This document shows positions 46,483 through 57,931 of a DNA stretch of 64,000 nucleotides, one piece after another. Numbering within the stretch: the first letter of the stretch is position 1; each line of letters opens with the position of its first letter. The position numbers and the translations under genes were made by a program. The notes beneath the pieces are model-generated. The model saw nothing but the letters and a program-made list of their open reading frames with translations, searched no databases and had not been told where the DNA came from. The stretch is from Kitagawia praeruptora (taxonomy: Eukaryota; Streptophyta; Magnoliopsida; Apiales; Apiaceae), in assembly GCA_037693485.1 (NCBI GenBank), contig CM075347.1, positions 61,414,501-61,478,500 of the forward strand, in the 5' to 3' direction.

Positions 46483-48393
46483 CAACCCCTGAAGAAAATC
46501 TTACAAAAGCCAGAAGCATCGGGCAGAATGGTAGCTTGGGCGATCGAACTTGGAGAGCATGACCTGGAATATACACCAAGAACTGCGATCAAAGCCCAGG
46601 CACTTGCAGATTTTATGGTAGAATGCTCATTTTTGGAACCAAAGGATTTGACTCCCGAAGAACAACTAATTCCGACGCCAGGAAAATGGAAACTATTCGT
46701 TGATGGGTCGGTCGCCAAAGAAAAGTGTGGGGCTGGTTTAATTTTAACAAGTCCAGAAGGATTCGAAATATGCCAAGCTATCAGGTTCACTTTCCTTTTA
46801 ACGAACAATGAGGCCGAATACGAAGCGCTTCTGGCAGGCCTAGATTTGGCGAGAAATTTGGAGGTTAAGCACCTAAGAGCATTCAGCGACTCAATGTTGG
46901 TTGTAAAACATTTCACAGGAGAGTACGGACAAAAAGATCCCAGAACGAAGGCCTACGCCCTCAAGGTACGTGAGAAATCTCTACTATTTGAATCATTCGA
47001 ACTAAATCAGGTAGCAAGAGAGAACAACAATCGGGCGGACGCTCTATCAAGGTTAGCCTCGGCAGAAACCCAAAAACTCAACGGGTCAATTTATCTGACC
47101 GAAGTAAAGACTCCTTCGATAGACAAAAAGCAATGCATGGAAATCCACCAAGGAACCAATTGGATGACCCCAATCAGAGCATTCCTAGAGAAAGGAACTT
47201 TGCCACTCGAACGAAGGGAAGCACAAAAGATAAAACATCGATCGGCCAATTATACTATGGTTGGAGGCCGTTTGTTCAGAAGATCGGTGACGCAACCCCT
47301 TCTTCGATGTTTAAACAAAGATGAACAGATTTTAGCCCTTGAAACAGTTCATGAGGGAATTTGCGGAGAACATCTAGCAGGAAGGTCTTTGGCCCTCAAA
47401 ATTCTTAGGCAAGGGTTTTTCTGGCAAAAAATGAAGGAAGACGCGTCCGAATATGCCAAAAGATGTGTACAATGCCAGTTATTCAGCACTATACCGAAGC
47501 AACCACCCGAGGAAATGTCTTCAGTCCTTAGCCCCATTCCATTTGCTATGTGGGCGGTTGATATTGTAGGGATTCTACCCACCAGTACCAAACAAACCAA
47601 GTATTGCATTGTGGCGATCGACTATATGACCAAGTGGATAGAAGCCCGACCACTTTCATCCATTACCGAAGAAGCAGCAAAGAAGTTCATGTTAGAACAA
47701 TTAATATTAAGATTCGGTATCCCTATGGTATGTGTATCGGACAACGGAACCCAATTCATCGGAAGCAAATTCAGAAAATTCTTAGCTCAATTCGGGATTC
47801 AGCAAAAATTCAGTTCGGTCGGGCATCCCCAGGGGAACGGGGCGATCGAAGCTGCAAATAAAATTATCTTCGATGGAATAAAGAAGAGGCTGGGAGACGC
47901 CAAAGGACTTTGGGCTGAAGAGCTACCATGGGTTCTGTGGGCATACCGAACGACACCAAGGTCATCAACAGGAGAAACACCATTCAAATTAGCTTTCGGA
48001 ACAGATGCTCTTTTGCCAGTCGAAGTTTGCCTAGAATCTTACCGAACACAGGTTTTCAACATAGAGACAAACGAATGTGGTCTCCGAGCGAATGTAGACT
48101 TACTTGAAGAAGAAAGGGAAGCAGCTCACCAAAGGAACTTAAGGTACCAGCTTCAAGCAGCACAACATTATGATTCGGGAGTAAAAAAGAGATCATTCCG
48201 AATCGGAGACTTAGTGCTTCGAGAATTGGCAACATCAATGCCAACAAAACAAGGCAAACTTATGCCCAACTGGGAAGGCCCTTATGTGGTAAGCGAAGTG
48301 GTCCGACCGGGCACATACAAGTTAGCTCATTCGGACGGCAGCTTGATTAAGAACACCTGGCACGCTGCTCGCCTTCGCCGTTTTTACCAGTAA
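46483..48393 (+). CDS. pol: Element H pol fragment: RT tail, RNase H, integrase, open frame
   Basis: One frame of about 636 codons without stops. From the junction: QPLKKILQKPEASGRM (end of RT/connection). RNase H with D in LFVDGS (near 46703), E in NEAEYEALL (near 46815), D in FSDSM (near 46888) and D in NRADAL (near 47037). Integrase zinc motif HEGICGEH...CVQC (47350-47478); core D in AVDIVG (near 47560), D in VSDNGTQF (near 47740) and E in GNGAIEAANK (near 47850). The C-terminal part has NWEGPYVV. All catalytic residues I can check are present. This RNase H type fits the second RNase H of Tat elements. It has no start codon of its own in frame at the gag position, so translation is doubtful. 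Confidence 0.88.
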   Translation, partial: QPLKKILQKPEASGRMVAWAIELGEHDLEYTPRTAIKAQALADFMVECSFLEPKDLTPEEQLIPTPGKWKLFVDGSVAKEKCGAGLILTSPEGFEICQAIRFTFLLTNNEAEYEALLAGLDLARNLEVKHLRAFSDSMLVVKHFTGEYGQKDPRTKAYALKVREKSLLFESFELNQVARENNNRADALSRLASAETQKLNGSIYLTEVKTPSIDKKQCMEIHQGTNWMTPIRAFLEKGTLPLERREAQKIKHRSANYTMVGGRLFRRSVTQPLLRCLNKDEQILALETVHEGICGEHLAGRSLALKILRQGFFWQKMKEDASEYAKRCVQCQLFSTIPKQPPEEMSSVLSPIPFAMWAVDIVGILPTSTKQTKYCIVAIDYMTKWIEARPLSSITEEAAKKFMLEQLILRFGIPMVCVSDNGTQFIGSKFRKFLAQFGIQQKFSSVGHPQGNGAIEAANKIIFDGIKKRLGDAKGLWAEELPWVLWAYRTTPRSSTGETPFKLAFGTDALLPVEVCLESYRTQVFNIETNECGLRANVDLLEEEREAAHQRNLRYQLQAAQHYDSGVKKRSFRIGDLVLRELATSMPTKQGKLMPNWEGPYVVSEVVRPGTYKLAHSDGSLIKNTWHAARLRRFYQ

Positions 48394-49232
48394 GCTTACT
48401 GGAAACATTTTTTTTTTTTTACTTTTTACCCTTTTAAATTTGTGGTCTAATTGCAAGTTATCTTTTGAATTCCCTAAGTAAGCATCAATCTGTAATACAA
48501 AAACATGCGAGTTCCACATGTTCAATAACAGACTGTTCGCTACATTTTTCTACATATCATAATTAAGTCAAGTACACCTATAGCCGAAAGGTTAAGTGCA
48601 CAATATCAAGTTAAATAGACCCATGCTTGGGGCCGACCGAATGAAACATGCGCCCCTAACTTATTTTTAGTGCTCAAACACATTCTAATTTAAGTTGCCA
48701 ATACTTGACATATCCAAATTTGGGGCCGACCAAATGAAATTTGGACACTTACAAGAATGTCCTAGTATTTAAGTGGCTTTGTCATATATTAAGTCCGGGA
48801 GGAAATATCTTAACCGACCGAACGGGGCCTAAATCCTTTACAAAAACCCCTTAAAAACTGGGGGCAGCTAGGTTACGACCGAAGGCGCACAACATGCTAG
48901 GTTACGACCGAAGATGCATATAAAATGAAAAATTATGCCAAGGCAATTGAAAGCCGAAGACGCATAAAAAAGGAAAAAATTATGCCAAGGCAATTGAAAG
49001 CCGAAGAAGCATAAAAAATTATTGAAAGCTAAGATGCATATAAAAATTATGCTAAGGCAAATTTAAGGCCGAAGATGCATAAAAAATAGAACAATTATGC
49101 TAAGGCAGAAAGAAAAAAAGGCTAAGACACATTACATTACGCCAAGACAAAAATAAAAGCCCGAAGGCACCAATTCATAAAGCAAATGTTAGAAGTTACA
49201 AAAAGCCGAAGGCCACAAAAACAAATATAAAA
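48394..49232 (+). other. Element H non-coding region with degenerate tandem repeats
   Basis: From about 48880 to 49210 a unit with AATTATGCCAAGGCAA and GCCGAAGATGCATAAAAA recurs roughly six times with variation. An internal purine run, AAAACTGGGGGCAG, lies near 48855. The end of this region is the 3' end of the antisense gene. Confidence 0.65.
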
Positions 49233-51062
49233 CTACTCCATTGAAGGCTCATCAAGCGGCTCATCTTCTCCCGAAGAAATAACTTCGGGGTCATCAGATT
49301 TTTCCCTACCCACTGGATCGGTCATACCCATGGTAGCATCGAGCAGTTGGGTATGATCAAAACCAAGTGAGTGGGCCTTCACCACAGCATCATCGTAGCC
49401 CATCTGATAGCATCGTTCTTCTGTCAAAAGAAGCTGCTTATGCAATTTCCGGGCACTCTTCCTTGATTGCTTCAGCTGGGTGTTCCTCCATTCGATTCGC
49501 CTTGAGCTTGTGGCCTTCAGCTTCTCTAACTCGTCCTTAAGAGCATCCCTTTCGGACCTTAGAGCCTCAGCCTGGCCAGTGACCCTATCCAATTCGGTAG
49601 AAGAGTTCCGAAAGTTCTCTTCGGCTTTGGCCGCTCTCACTTCCGTCTCTTCTAACCGTTCGGTCACCACAGCTGACCAGGCAGCGCCCTGAACACAAAC
49701 ATGGAAAACGTTAAAAAATTTTCTAAGGCAAATATGTACGTACGAAGGGTAAGAAACTTACCATAGAAAGAAGGGTCATCATTTCGGTACAAGCTTCAAC
49801 ATTATTTAGCTTGGAAATAGTTGATCGATCGGCCGGAAGAACGAGGCCACGACACAGATCAGGACCCACATTCTTTGACGAAGAAGGAGCTGGGACAATA
49901 ATCTGGTCGGTCTCCAGAACACTCCATTGAGGAGAATACACTTTTAATTCTGTATTCTCCGACCGAGGTCTTTTCTTCGGTTCAACAGGAGTATCCTCCG
50001 AGACCGACTCTCTGGGAGGCGAAGAAATATGTGGAGTAACGACCAAGCTCTTTTCCCCTTGATCAAGAGCCAATGGTCCCTCCCCTTCGACCGGCTGAGT
50101 AGCACTTGCTTCGGCCGCCAAAGCAGCAGCAGCTAGGTCGGCCGCCTTCTACCTCTTTCGTTCCAGAATATCCAATCGAGTTGTCACTGCACAAGATAAA
50201 GAAGAACATTATATACAGGATAAAGACAATAAACAGGAGTTATCATACTTTTGGAAAGATAAAACTGTAAAAAGAAAAAAGAAGAAAAGAACGGAGGAAT
50301 GTTACCATTACCCCAAAGACCGACCAACCAGTCTCCATCCCTACTATCCGACAATGGTACCTTGTCCATAACAAGGTCACACAGTAATCGGTAGTCATGC
50401 TTATCCGCCGCCGTAAGTTCAGGATAAACAAACCTCGTGGGATCGACCACCTTCCAAACACCGAACTTCTCCAACTTCGGGCCGGAAACAAAAACCCATT
50501 TAATATGAGCCTCCTTATTGTTTGAGTTCGTATACGACCAGTCGGGCCTACCCACTCGCCGAGCAATGGTGTAGAAACCCTTACTCTTCGAATTCCGGCG
50601 AAGCTCGTAGTGATGCCAAAACAGAGACGTCCTTGGAGTCACTTTACTGGCCATACATCGAGCTTGAAAAGTATTCACATGAATGAAACTATTCGGGTCC
50701 AGCTGACCGATAGCGATGCCCGACTGTTTCAAGACGCTCTTCAAAATACGCAATATGGGCAATCGAAAGCCACATTTGAATGCCGCTTCGGATATACCCG
50801 TGGCGAACCCTCCCCCACAGATAGCTGCAACTTGGGGGTTTTGCCAAATCCTATCATTCTTCCTCGGGGCGAAGAAATACCATACGTATTTCAGTACACA
50901 ATAAGTCGAGCAGAAATGCTCTATATCGTCTTCGGTCAGCCGAGAAGGACGATTGGCGGCCGGATACTCTACGGCATCGCTAAAAGGAGAGGATACCGAA
51001 GGATCTGTACCTTCGTTCGACCGGTCCATATCCCTGCATTCGGAAATGTAGAGATTAGCCAT
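49233..51062 (-). pseudogene. Element H antisense gene, three exons, PF04195-like
   Basis: Opposite strand to pol. Exon 1 51062-50306, intron GT...AG, exon 2 50186-49762, intron GTAAGT...AG, exon 3 49688-49233. Joined they keep one frame of 546 codons, with a single TAG at 50151-50149 in exon 2. I start at the ATG 51062 rather than the upstream TTG. Exon 1 resembles the 'putative gypsy type transposon' family (Transposase_28, PF04195): FRLPILRILKSVLKQSGI then LDPNSFIHVNTF. Exon 3 is a coiled coil (EALRSERDALKDELEKL) with an acidic end. Such antisense frames are known in Tat elements; their role is unknown. Expression would need a promoter upstream, around 51100-51700. Confidence 0.75.
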
Positions 51063-52030
51063 GTACTCGAATAAAAAAGAAAACAATCGAAAGGAAGAAA
51101 AAAGATCGAGTACAGAGGGCTAGGACCGGCCAAAAAAAAAAAAAATCCCTACCAACTAAAGATAAAGTGATTCGAACTCACGACAGACCGAAGAACACTC
51201 AACAGATTCAAACATTCCGAAGGATATGTCTCTCCTAAACAATCTATCAATTCCAGAAATCCTAACGAAATATGCAAAAGGGACAAAGGAAAGCTAACAC
51301 GCCTATTTCTTATGCAAAGAATACAGGTAAAATCAAGCGTATATCCACATATGTGTGTATACAGATACTTACATACAAATGCCTACATATATACTCGAGA
51401 ACACATAATCAAGAAGGTACAGAAACAATATCCAATTTATCGATATGAAAAGTATAGAGACTTACTGTTTTGAAGATTGCTGATAAGATCGAATTCCCGG
51501 GGATAAAACGCTTGGACGTGGACGTCAACCGGAACAGGAGAGTTGAAAGAAATCGGTGACGAAACGACGGCTCCAATAGTTGCTAAAGTTTTTTTTCTAA
51601 AAGCGTTCTTCTCTGGAAATATGAGGACGTATGTGTAAAGGGGAAAAGAAAAGAGATGAGGGGTTAATAGGGAGATTGTAGCGGTTGGATGATGGACGTT
51701 TCAAATTCAACGGTTGAGATTGGGGCGTGAATCTTGAGAAAAAACAGCTGTCAAGTCATAAAGGGACACGACTTCCCAAGAAAAGACTCGACCTTGTCCT
51801 TCGTTCTCATTATCCAGATGATACAACGAAGGCCGAATCAATTTTTATTTTATCATCCCAAAAAGTTATTTTTGGAAAGGGCGACCGAACGAATGTTCCA
51901 AAGAAGACAGGTCAAGGCATTAACTTTTCTTTTTAAAGGTAATTTCAGGCGATCCGAAGGGAATGTTCCAAAGAAAGATTTAGGTTTTAGCCTTCGTCCT
52001 GAGGATTACTCCGAACGAAGCCTAGGGACA
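51063..52030 (+). other. Element H region between antisense gene and 3' LTR
   Basis: No gene on the plus strand. It should hold the promoter of the antisense gene; I see no convincing TATA box in it. It ends CGAAGCCTAGGGACA, the likely purine-rich priming site before the LTR. Confidence 0.5.
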
Positions 52031-52445
52031 TGTTAGAGGTCCAATCTCTTAATGGGCCGAACCCATAGTCCAATATTGAGCCCAAGGAATAAAACAGCCT
52101 GTTCCATACAAACGTTCACATGGTTTATGTGGCCGACCGTGGCCATAATTAAAGGTACTTTACCTTTAAACGGTCACATGGTCCATGATCCCAAGAATAT
52201 TTGATACTCTGGAAAGCAGATCTACATCTCAACAACTACAAAGGAAAATAAGTATAAAAGGAGGTATGTTTGTTCATAAAATCAATAACTACACACACAA
52301 CAATACAGACTCTCTACGTTCAAATTACCTTACAAAAAACCGACTAACTTATTCTCACACCGGAGGTGAATCGGGGGGCTCCACCCTCGCATTCTCTTTC
52401 TGCAGGTCCTACCGAACGAAGCCCGGGAGAAATCTGGTCGTAACA
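52031..52445 (+). repeat. Element H 3' LTR
   Basis: 415 bp, identical to 45872-46286 by eye, followed by the CGGGG duplication. Confidence 0.95.
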
Positions 52446-53904
52446 CGGGGCGTGGGGCATAATTTTATACCTCAAGTGTAACCCTTGTTAGATTTCTGGG
52501 TGTTGTTCTGTTCGATGCATCAATAACTACCGCAAGATTTTTGGGTGTTGATTTGTTCGATGCATCTGTAAAAAGTATCACAGATGATAACGAACACGAA
52601 AACAAATCAAGGCATCTCTGACAGAAACAAGTGCTGGAACGGAAATTTCTGATTACTTATACCATACGGGAAAAAAACTAGAAGCTGCATATGCCTAATT
52701 TTGAAGAATAAACTGCTTTGATTGAGAAAGTTCTTGGAAGTGAATTATATACCAATAGAAAGATCTTGAAGTCTAGCTTTTTATTTAACAAACGGTTCAT
52801 AAAAAAGATTTTTCTACATGAAGTTATGACTGTTTTAGTAAGCATTGGTCAAGCTGTTCAGATCGGGAGAACTGCACAAGGCCTGACTTCGTGGAATAAA
52901 CTGCTTTCTTAAAGAATTTTCTGGGCAGTAAACTATACACCGTTGGAAAGAGCTTGGAGTCTAGTTTCTCATGCAAAAAACGGTTTATGAAAATAAATTT
53001 TCTACAAGAAGTTAGAGCTGTTTTAGTGAGCAGTGGTCAAGCTGCCCAGATTTGTGCTCGAACGTTTTTTGGCGACCTTTTTCTGCATTACATGCTTTCT
53101 ACATTACCCCCTGGCTGGGAAAAAGATACGAAGACATCAGGAGATTATGTCTTGGAAATATTATGACACTAAACCAAGTTCTTGAATACAATCAAAGTAA
53201 ACACATCAGGTGATGCTTTCTCTCATTTATGTATAAACTATGTCAGGAAAGCAACAGGAAGAAAAACTAGGTTAGGCTGATCTTCAAGAAGAGAATATAT
53301 GACTACTTTCAACCTCTCTCGTTGTGTCATAGTTTCGCGACTACAGCAACTGCAAAAATAAGGCTTCTTGACCTACTACAAACTTTACAACGGCTTCAGA
53401 CCTGAACATCAGTCAATTAGTTTGATACAAGCATACAACACAAGTCAGAAACTAGAAGAATGCTGCGATTACAAGCATGTAGACACAGTAAAGACATCGA
53501 TGCTCAATTATATGATGCACAGACGCAGAACTTATGCAGAGAAGAGTAGCTAGAAACGACACATCAACACCGGCTGTACATATGACATGCTACATTGGAT
53601 CTTATCCTGGGCAGTGCATAGCAACATTTATCCCGGAAAGCTTATTTGAGAAAGACATTGCTATTAAGTCACTTTGCGAGATACATCGAGAGTTGAAAAA
53701 ATCAGAATCTGTCCAGAAATATCAAGATAAGTGCGATTTATCTTTAAATTTTACATATTTCAAGCCAGTATATGAAGAAACCCATAATGACAAAGAAAAA
53801 GCATCAGAGAACAACTTATAATGAGAATGAGATGGGTGGAATTTGTTATGTAATAAGGGAGCATCTCCACATGACTTGTTACTTCAGCTTAACTGCATCT
53901 CTAT
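52446..53904 (+). other. Element D interior, third piece, with a diverged tandem duplication
   Basis: No recognised protein. Two copies of a unit of about 200 bases stand side by side (about 52715-52870 and 52915-53055). They share blocks such as GAAAGA(T/G)CTTG(A/G)AGTCTAG and GGTCAAGCTG. Short frames here are not supported. It ends TCTAT (53900-53904), the target duplication of I. Confidence 0.6.
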
Positions 53905-55210
53905 TGACAAGGCTGTCGCGTGCCTATCAAATAATAATATCTAGCAAATCCTTCTAACTATGTAGCAGGGTAAGTCAGAGTCGATCCCACAGAGACAAAC
54001 GTGTCAATCACCAGTTGTTCTCGATTCAATTCAGCCAAACAAGTAACACAATAAAATATCAAAGATTATTATACTAATTTTATACTAATGCAATTAATCA
54101 ATTAACTAAAACATCCAGAATTAAGTGGCCCCACTAGCATGAATTAATGCAATCGTGAATTCCCTCCCCAATCAATCGTATAATACTCAACAGGAAAGGT
54201 GCGCCCTATAAATTACCAATAACCTCTCTCGAGTACTAATGGCTTCTCTAAAATACAATCAAGCCTATTCTCATGGTATCATGCAATTTAGAGACATTAA
54301 TCACAGCACCCTAACTTCCTAACAATCCGTTCTACCTATTCTCATGGAGAAGTTCATGTCCTCATTGGATAAATCACAACCATCTAAATCCAACTCTCTT
54401 TGATAAATAGACAATGGTTCAAACAATAAACATAATCACGTCTGATTTGTAATTGCTAATTAAAACAACTCAATAAGCAAGAGCAATTAAACAATCAAAT
54501 TGGGAGAATTGGGAAATTCACACATCAATCATAACTAGGGTTCTACTTAACCCTAGATTAATTATTTACTCATACATAATTAAACTAATAAAGCAAGAGA
54601 TATAATATGAACACATAATATTATCAAGAATAGAGAAAAACCTTCAATCTCCAAAGAAAAGTGAATAGCTATCTCCAATCTCTCTATACTAGAATATACA
54701 AGTTATGTACAATAATTTTTCCATCCTCAAAAACTATATCTAGATGTGTTTATATAGGCTCTAAAAGTCTTGCCCAGCAAGAAAATATCAAAACAGAATT
54801 ATAATAGAATTTCTGCAAAATACGTTTCCTAAACTGAATCTGTTTTTTAAGGAAAATTCGTATTTGACTTTTCTTCTGTTTTTACGAACCTTTCCACTTG
54901 TGCTTGGACGTCTGGGCCTCTTTAGAATGATAGAGAATCTCATTATCTTCGCGTGGACTGCTTACGGGCTGAAAACAGACTTATAGAACTCAAGATATGT
55001 CCAAAACAGTGTAGACTGCGCAACCGTCTCAGAAATCCGAATTTTAATTAATTTATTCTCCAAAAACGATAGAAGCATCAACCATAATCAACATTCTTTT
55101 AAATCTGCACAACTAAGCAAAACACATCAAAACTACCAGAAACTTGAGTCCAAGACAATCAATTTAAGCCGATTTAGAATGCTCCAAGTAGATATAAAAT
55201 CCACTTATCA
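53905..55210 (-). repeat. Element I 3' LTR
   Basis: 1306 bp; on the minus strand TGATAAGTGG to CCTTGTCA. TATA box TATATAAA is the complement of 54749-54756. Shorter than the 5' LTR by one U3 module of about 160 bases; otherwise only a few substitutions by eye. Confidence 0.92.
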
Positions 55211-57060
55211 AACACCCCCAAACTTAAACCGATGCTTGTCCTCAAGCATAAACAATTAAAAACTAACTAACTAACTAACTAGTACCACTTCCGTAGGTGA
55301 TCACGGTTGCATTTGGCATATGCAACAAGCCCTTTAAACCCCTAGGCAGCCCTAGTGGACGAGTAAGGTCTCGTGAGGGCCTATAGTGAATGTACCCACA
55401 AAATCCAATGCAATGCAATGCATGAATGCAACTAATATGAAAATGCAATTAATCTAGTACTAATATCCTACCATACCTTCGAATCCTCTCATGCCATATC
55501 AACTTAAGAATCAAAGTAAATACGCAATGTCTTGGTGTCGAAAGTGCAAGTATTCACATAGTCTACTCAATGAACATGCATAAGTTCTCACAAGTCCATG
55601 TCAAGTGTAAGAATAAGTTAGTAAACATGCTAAGCCTACAAGAGTACATCTTTGAGACAAAACTCGGGATCTCATATGCAAAAACAAGCAAACACTCACA
55701 ATCCACTCACAAAAGATTCACTCAAAAACAAGGGTAAGTGTATCACTCAATTCCAACAAAATCATAAGCATGCTTGACATTTGGTATCAATCTAACTCTT
55801 AACACAACATACATCAATGACGATAATCAAAAGGTCTTTATTTGGGTTGTAACGGGGCTAAGGACAAGGTATGACAAATAAAGCTAAATCAGGTGAAGTG
55901 TCAAAAGCTAGTAAGTACCTTAATAAACCATTCACAACACCCTACTTTCCCCCCACACATGATTTTACTATCTTTTTTTTTTCCAACAAAAATACTCGAC
56001 TAGTCGACTAAAGTAGGATCGCAATAAACACAATATGACAAATATGCTCTCATAATATATTTTATTTCTTTTTTATTTCTTTTTTTTTTCTTTTTTTTTC
56101 GAGAGCTAAATAAAACAATAATATGAACAATAACAATGATCCCACAATTTTATTACACATGCCGACTATCAAGTAACAATCAAACCCAATATTCAATATT
56201 TCCCCCAAAATTATGACCAAGAATAAACCCCTCCTTGCACACCTTATTACTCCCTTAAGCACTTTACTAGCCTTTGACAATGTGGGTTCAAATTAATGTA
56301 AGGCTAATACAAGAAAAAGGTCTAGGCAAGTAATGTGGTATGTCACCGAAAAATAGGATTAAGCTCAACGGGTTAACTAATTGATCATGTAAACATGGTG
56401 TGGTAATATGGGAAAATATGCGGTTATTCCTAAATGCCTTTATCATTTTAATCGTCAAATAATGTCATGCGTTTCAAGAAAGACCTCAAACAACTGCTAG
56501 CAATGGCAACAAACATGCAATATGGCTCAAAAACTCACTTGGTGGAAAAACATACTCAATCCCAAGCAAAAAAATCTCTCTAATGCACCTACTTGTATTC
56601 AAAGCATGCGAACTAAATCAACTTGCACATATTCATGTCCTTCTAATCACTTACAACATTCAATAAGTCTACTAGCTTCAACTTACTAGTGTATGTGTGT
56701 GTACAAGAACAAAGCATATCACTTCTCAATCAAAAGTGTCAACAACACAAAATTCCTATCAAGCATGGGTGCAAATGCAAACTATTATGACTCACATGGT
56801 ATACAAAAATAAAAAATAGAATGTCCTATATGAAACAAACGTAGATAACACGAACATAAATGCATAATTTACTACTACTAATATGCAAAGCATGAAATCC
56901 TACATGAACAAATAATACAACAACAACTACTAATCCCTCAAACCACCCCAAACTTAAAATATTCAATGTCCTCATTGAATGGAAGTAAATACAAGGGATA
57001 GTAGAAAACATACCTGAATACCGAAACATACCCAACAATTTTTTTCGCAAAAATCCTCTT
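55211..57060 (-). other. Element I polypurine tract and conserved 3' region
   Basis: Collinear with B 5141-6960 and with A. Contains the T-rich tract at 56040-56100. No reading frame is shared with the other copies. Confidence 0.75.
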
Positions 57061-57931
57061 TCCTTAGCAATTGGCCTCAAAACAACCGATTAAATTTAAT
57101 CTCCGCCGTCGAAAACGAAAATTTCCCAACATTAGCACTATCTCTCCCATGCTTACGAGCCAAAAGAATCAATACCCAACTCACAAGAAGCTCCACCAAA
57201 AATTACCAAGCAATAACACACCAAAAATACCCCAATATATCAAGAATAATACAAATCCCAATTTACAAGAACACAAATTCGTAATCAAAATAAAATTTGA
57301 GAGAAGAAATAAACCCACTACGAATTGGAGAGGTGAACTTGCAATTAATTCCACTTTAGAATTGAATTTTTAGAGATTTAAATAAAATAGAAGAGGAATT
57401 GGATTTGTATGGCCTGATGTGTATAAATATAATATGATGGATAGTTGAGATTTAAAAATTTAGAGTGTAGGAGAGATTTGGAGAGGTTAAGATTTGATGT
57501 ATGATAGATATAGGAATTTAGAATTGAAGAAATTTGGGTTAGGATTGAATTTGGGGAATTTTGGAGGTGAAAAACACCAATTTTCGGAAAAAATCTGGGC
57601 AGAAAGGGGGTGTAACGCATCTAGAAGCTGCGTTACAGGGCATCAGGCGCGGAAACAGCAGACACGCAGGAGTGACATGCGTGACAGGGGGAAAAAACAT
57701 CATGTAACGCAGGCGCAACCTGCGTTACTGTGGCGCAAATTGCGCTGAATGCAGTAACGGGAGCGCAGGTTGCGTTATAGGGGCGCAACTTGCGCGAAAA
57801 AAATACTGTTCATTTTTTTTTTTTTTCAATACAACACTCAATTTTTTTTTTTTTTTTCACTACACTAATGCATGGGTTGCCTCCCACGAAGCGCATTTGT
57901 TTAATGTCGTTAGCCCGACGCCTGTTGACAA
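57061..57931 (-). other. Element I-specific non-coding block with hairpin cluster
   Basis: Not found in A or B. A GC-rich island at 57600-57800 holds TAACGCAGG/CCTGCGTTA (57705-57727, 9-bp stem, 5-nt loop), GCGCAAATTGCGC (57733-57745) and GCGCAACTTGCGC (57783-57795). Next to gag is the conserved hairpin at 57873-57886. The Lys/Asn-rich plus-strand frame 57071-57373 has no support. Confidence 0.7.

Larger units (their letters stand above)
45872..52445 (+). mobile_element. Element H: very young Tat-like Gypsy retrotransposon with internal deletion
   Basis: Two 415-bp LTRs (45872-46286 and 52031-52445) that I read as identical, flanked by CGGGG at 45867-45871 and 52446-52450. Order: LTR, primer site, gag start, deletion junction near 46483, RT tail, RNase H and integrase in one open frame, repeat-rich region, an antisense three-exon gene, LTR. 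Most of gag, the protease and most of RT are missing, so it must have been mobilised in trans. An antisense gene after integrase is a known trait of the Tat lineage. Confidence 0.93.

Noticed and set aside
46026..46562. 178-codon frame at the start of H as a gene
   Set aside because: It starts inside the LTR; only the part from the ATG at 46347 to the deletion junction is gag.
48880..49210. CRISPR-like array
   Set aside because: Units are imperfect tandem repeats without regular unique spacers, in plant DNA.
50610..51074. Plus-strand frame opposite exon 1 of H's antisense gene
   Set aside because: Antisense shadow; the domain match and splice sites support the minus strand.
53368..53957. 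Three short frames in D's interior
   Set aside because: No recognised domain, and they overlap in different frames; the last runs into the LTR of I.
57071..57373. Lys/Asn/Pro-rich plus-strand frame in element I
   Set aside because: Low-complexity AT-rich composition, no family, and opposite to the element's sense.
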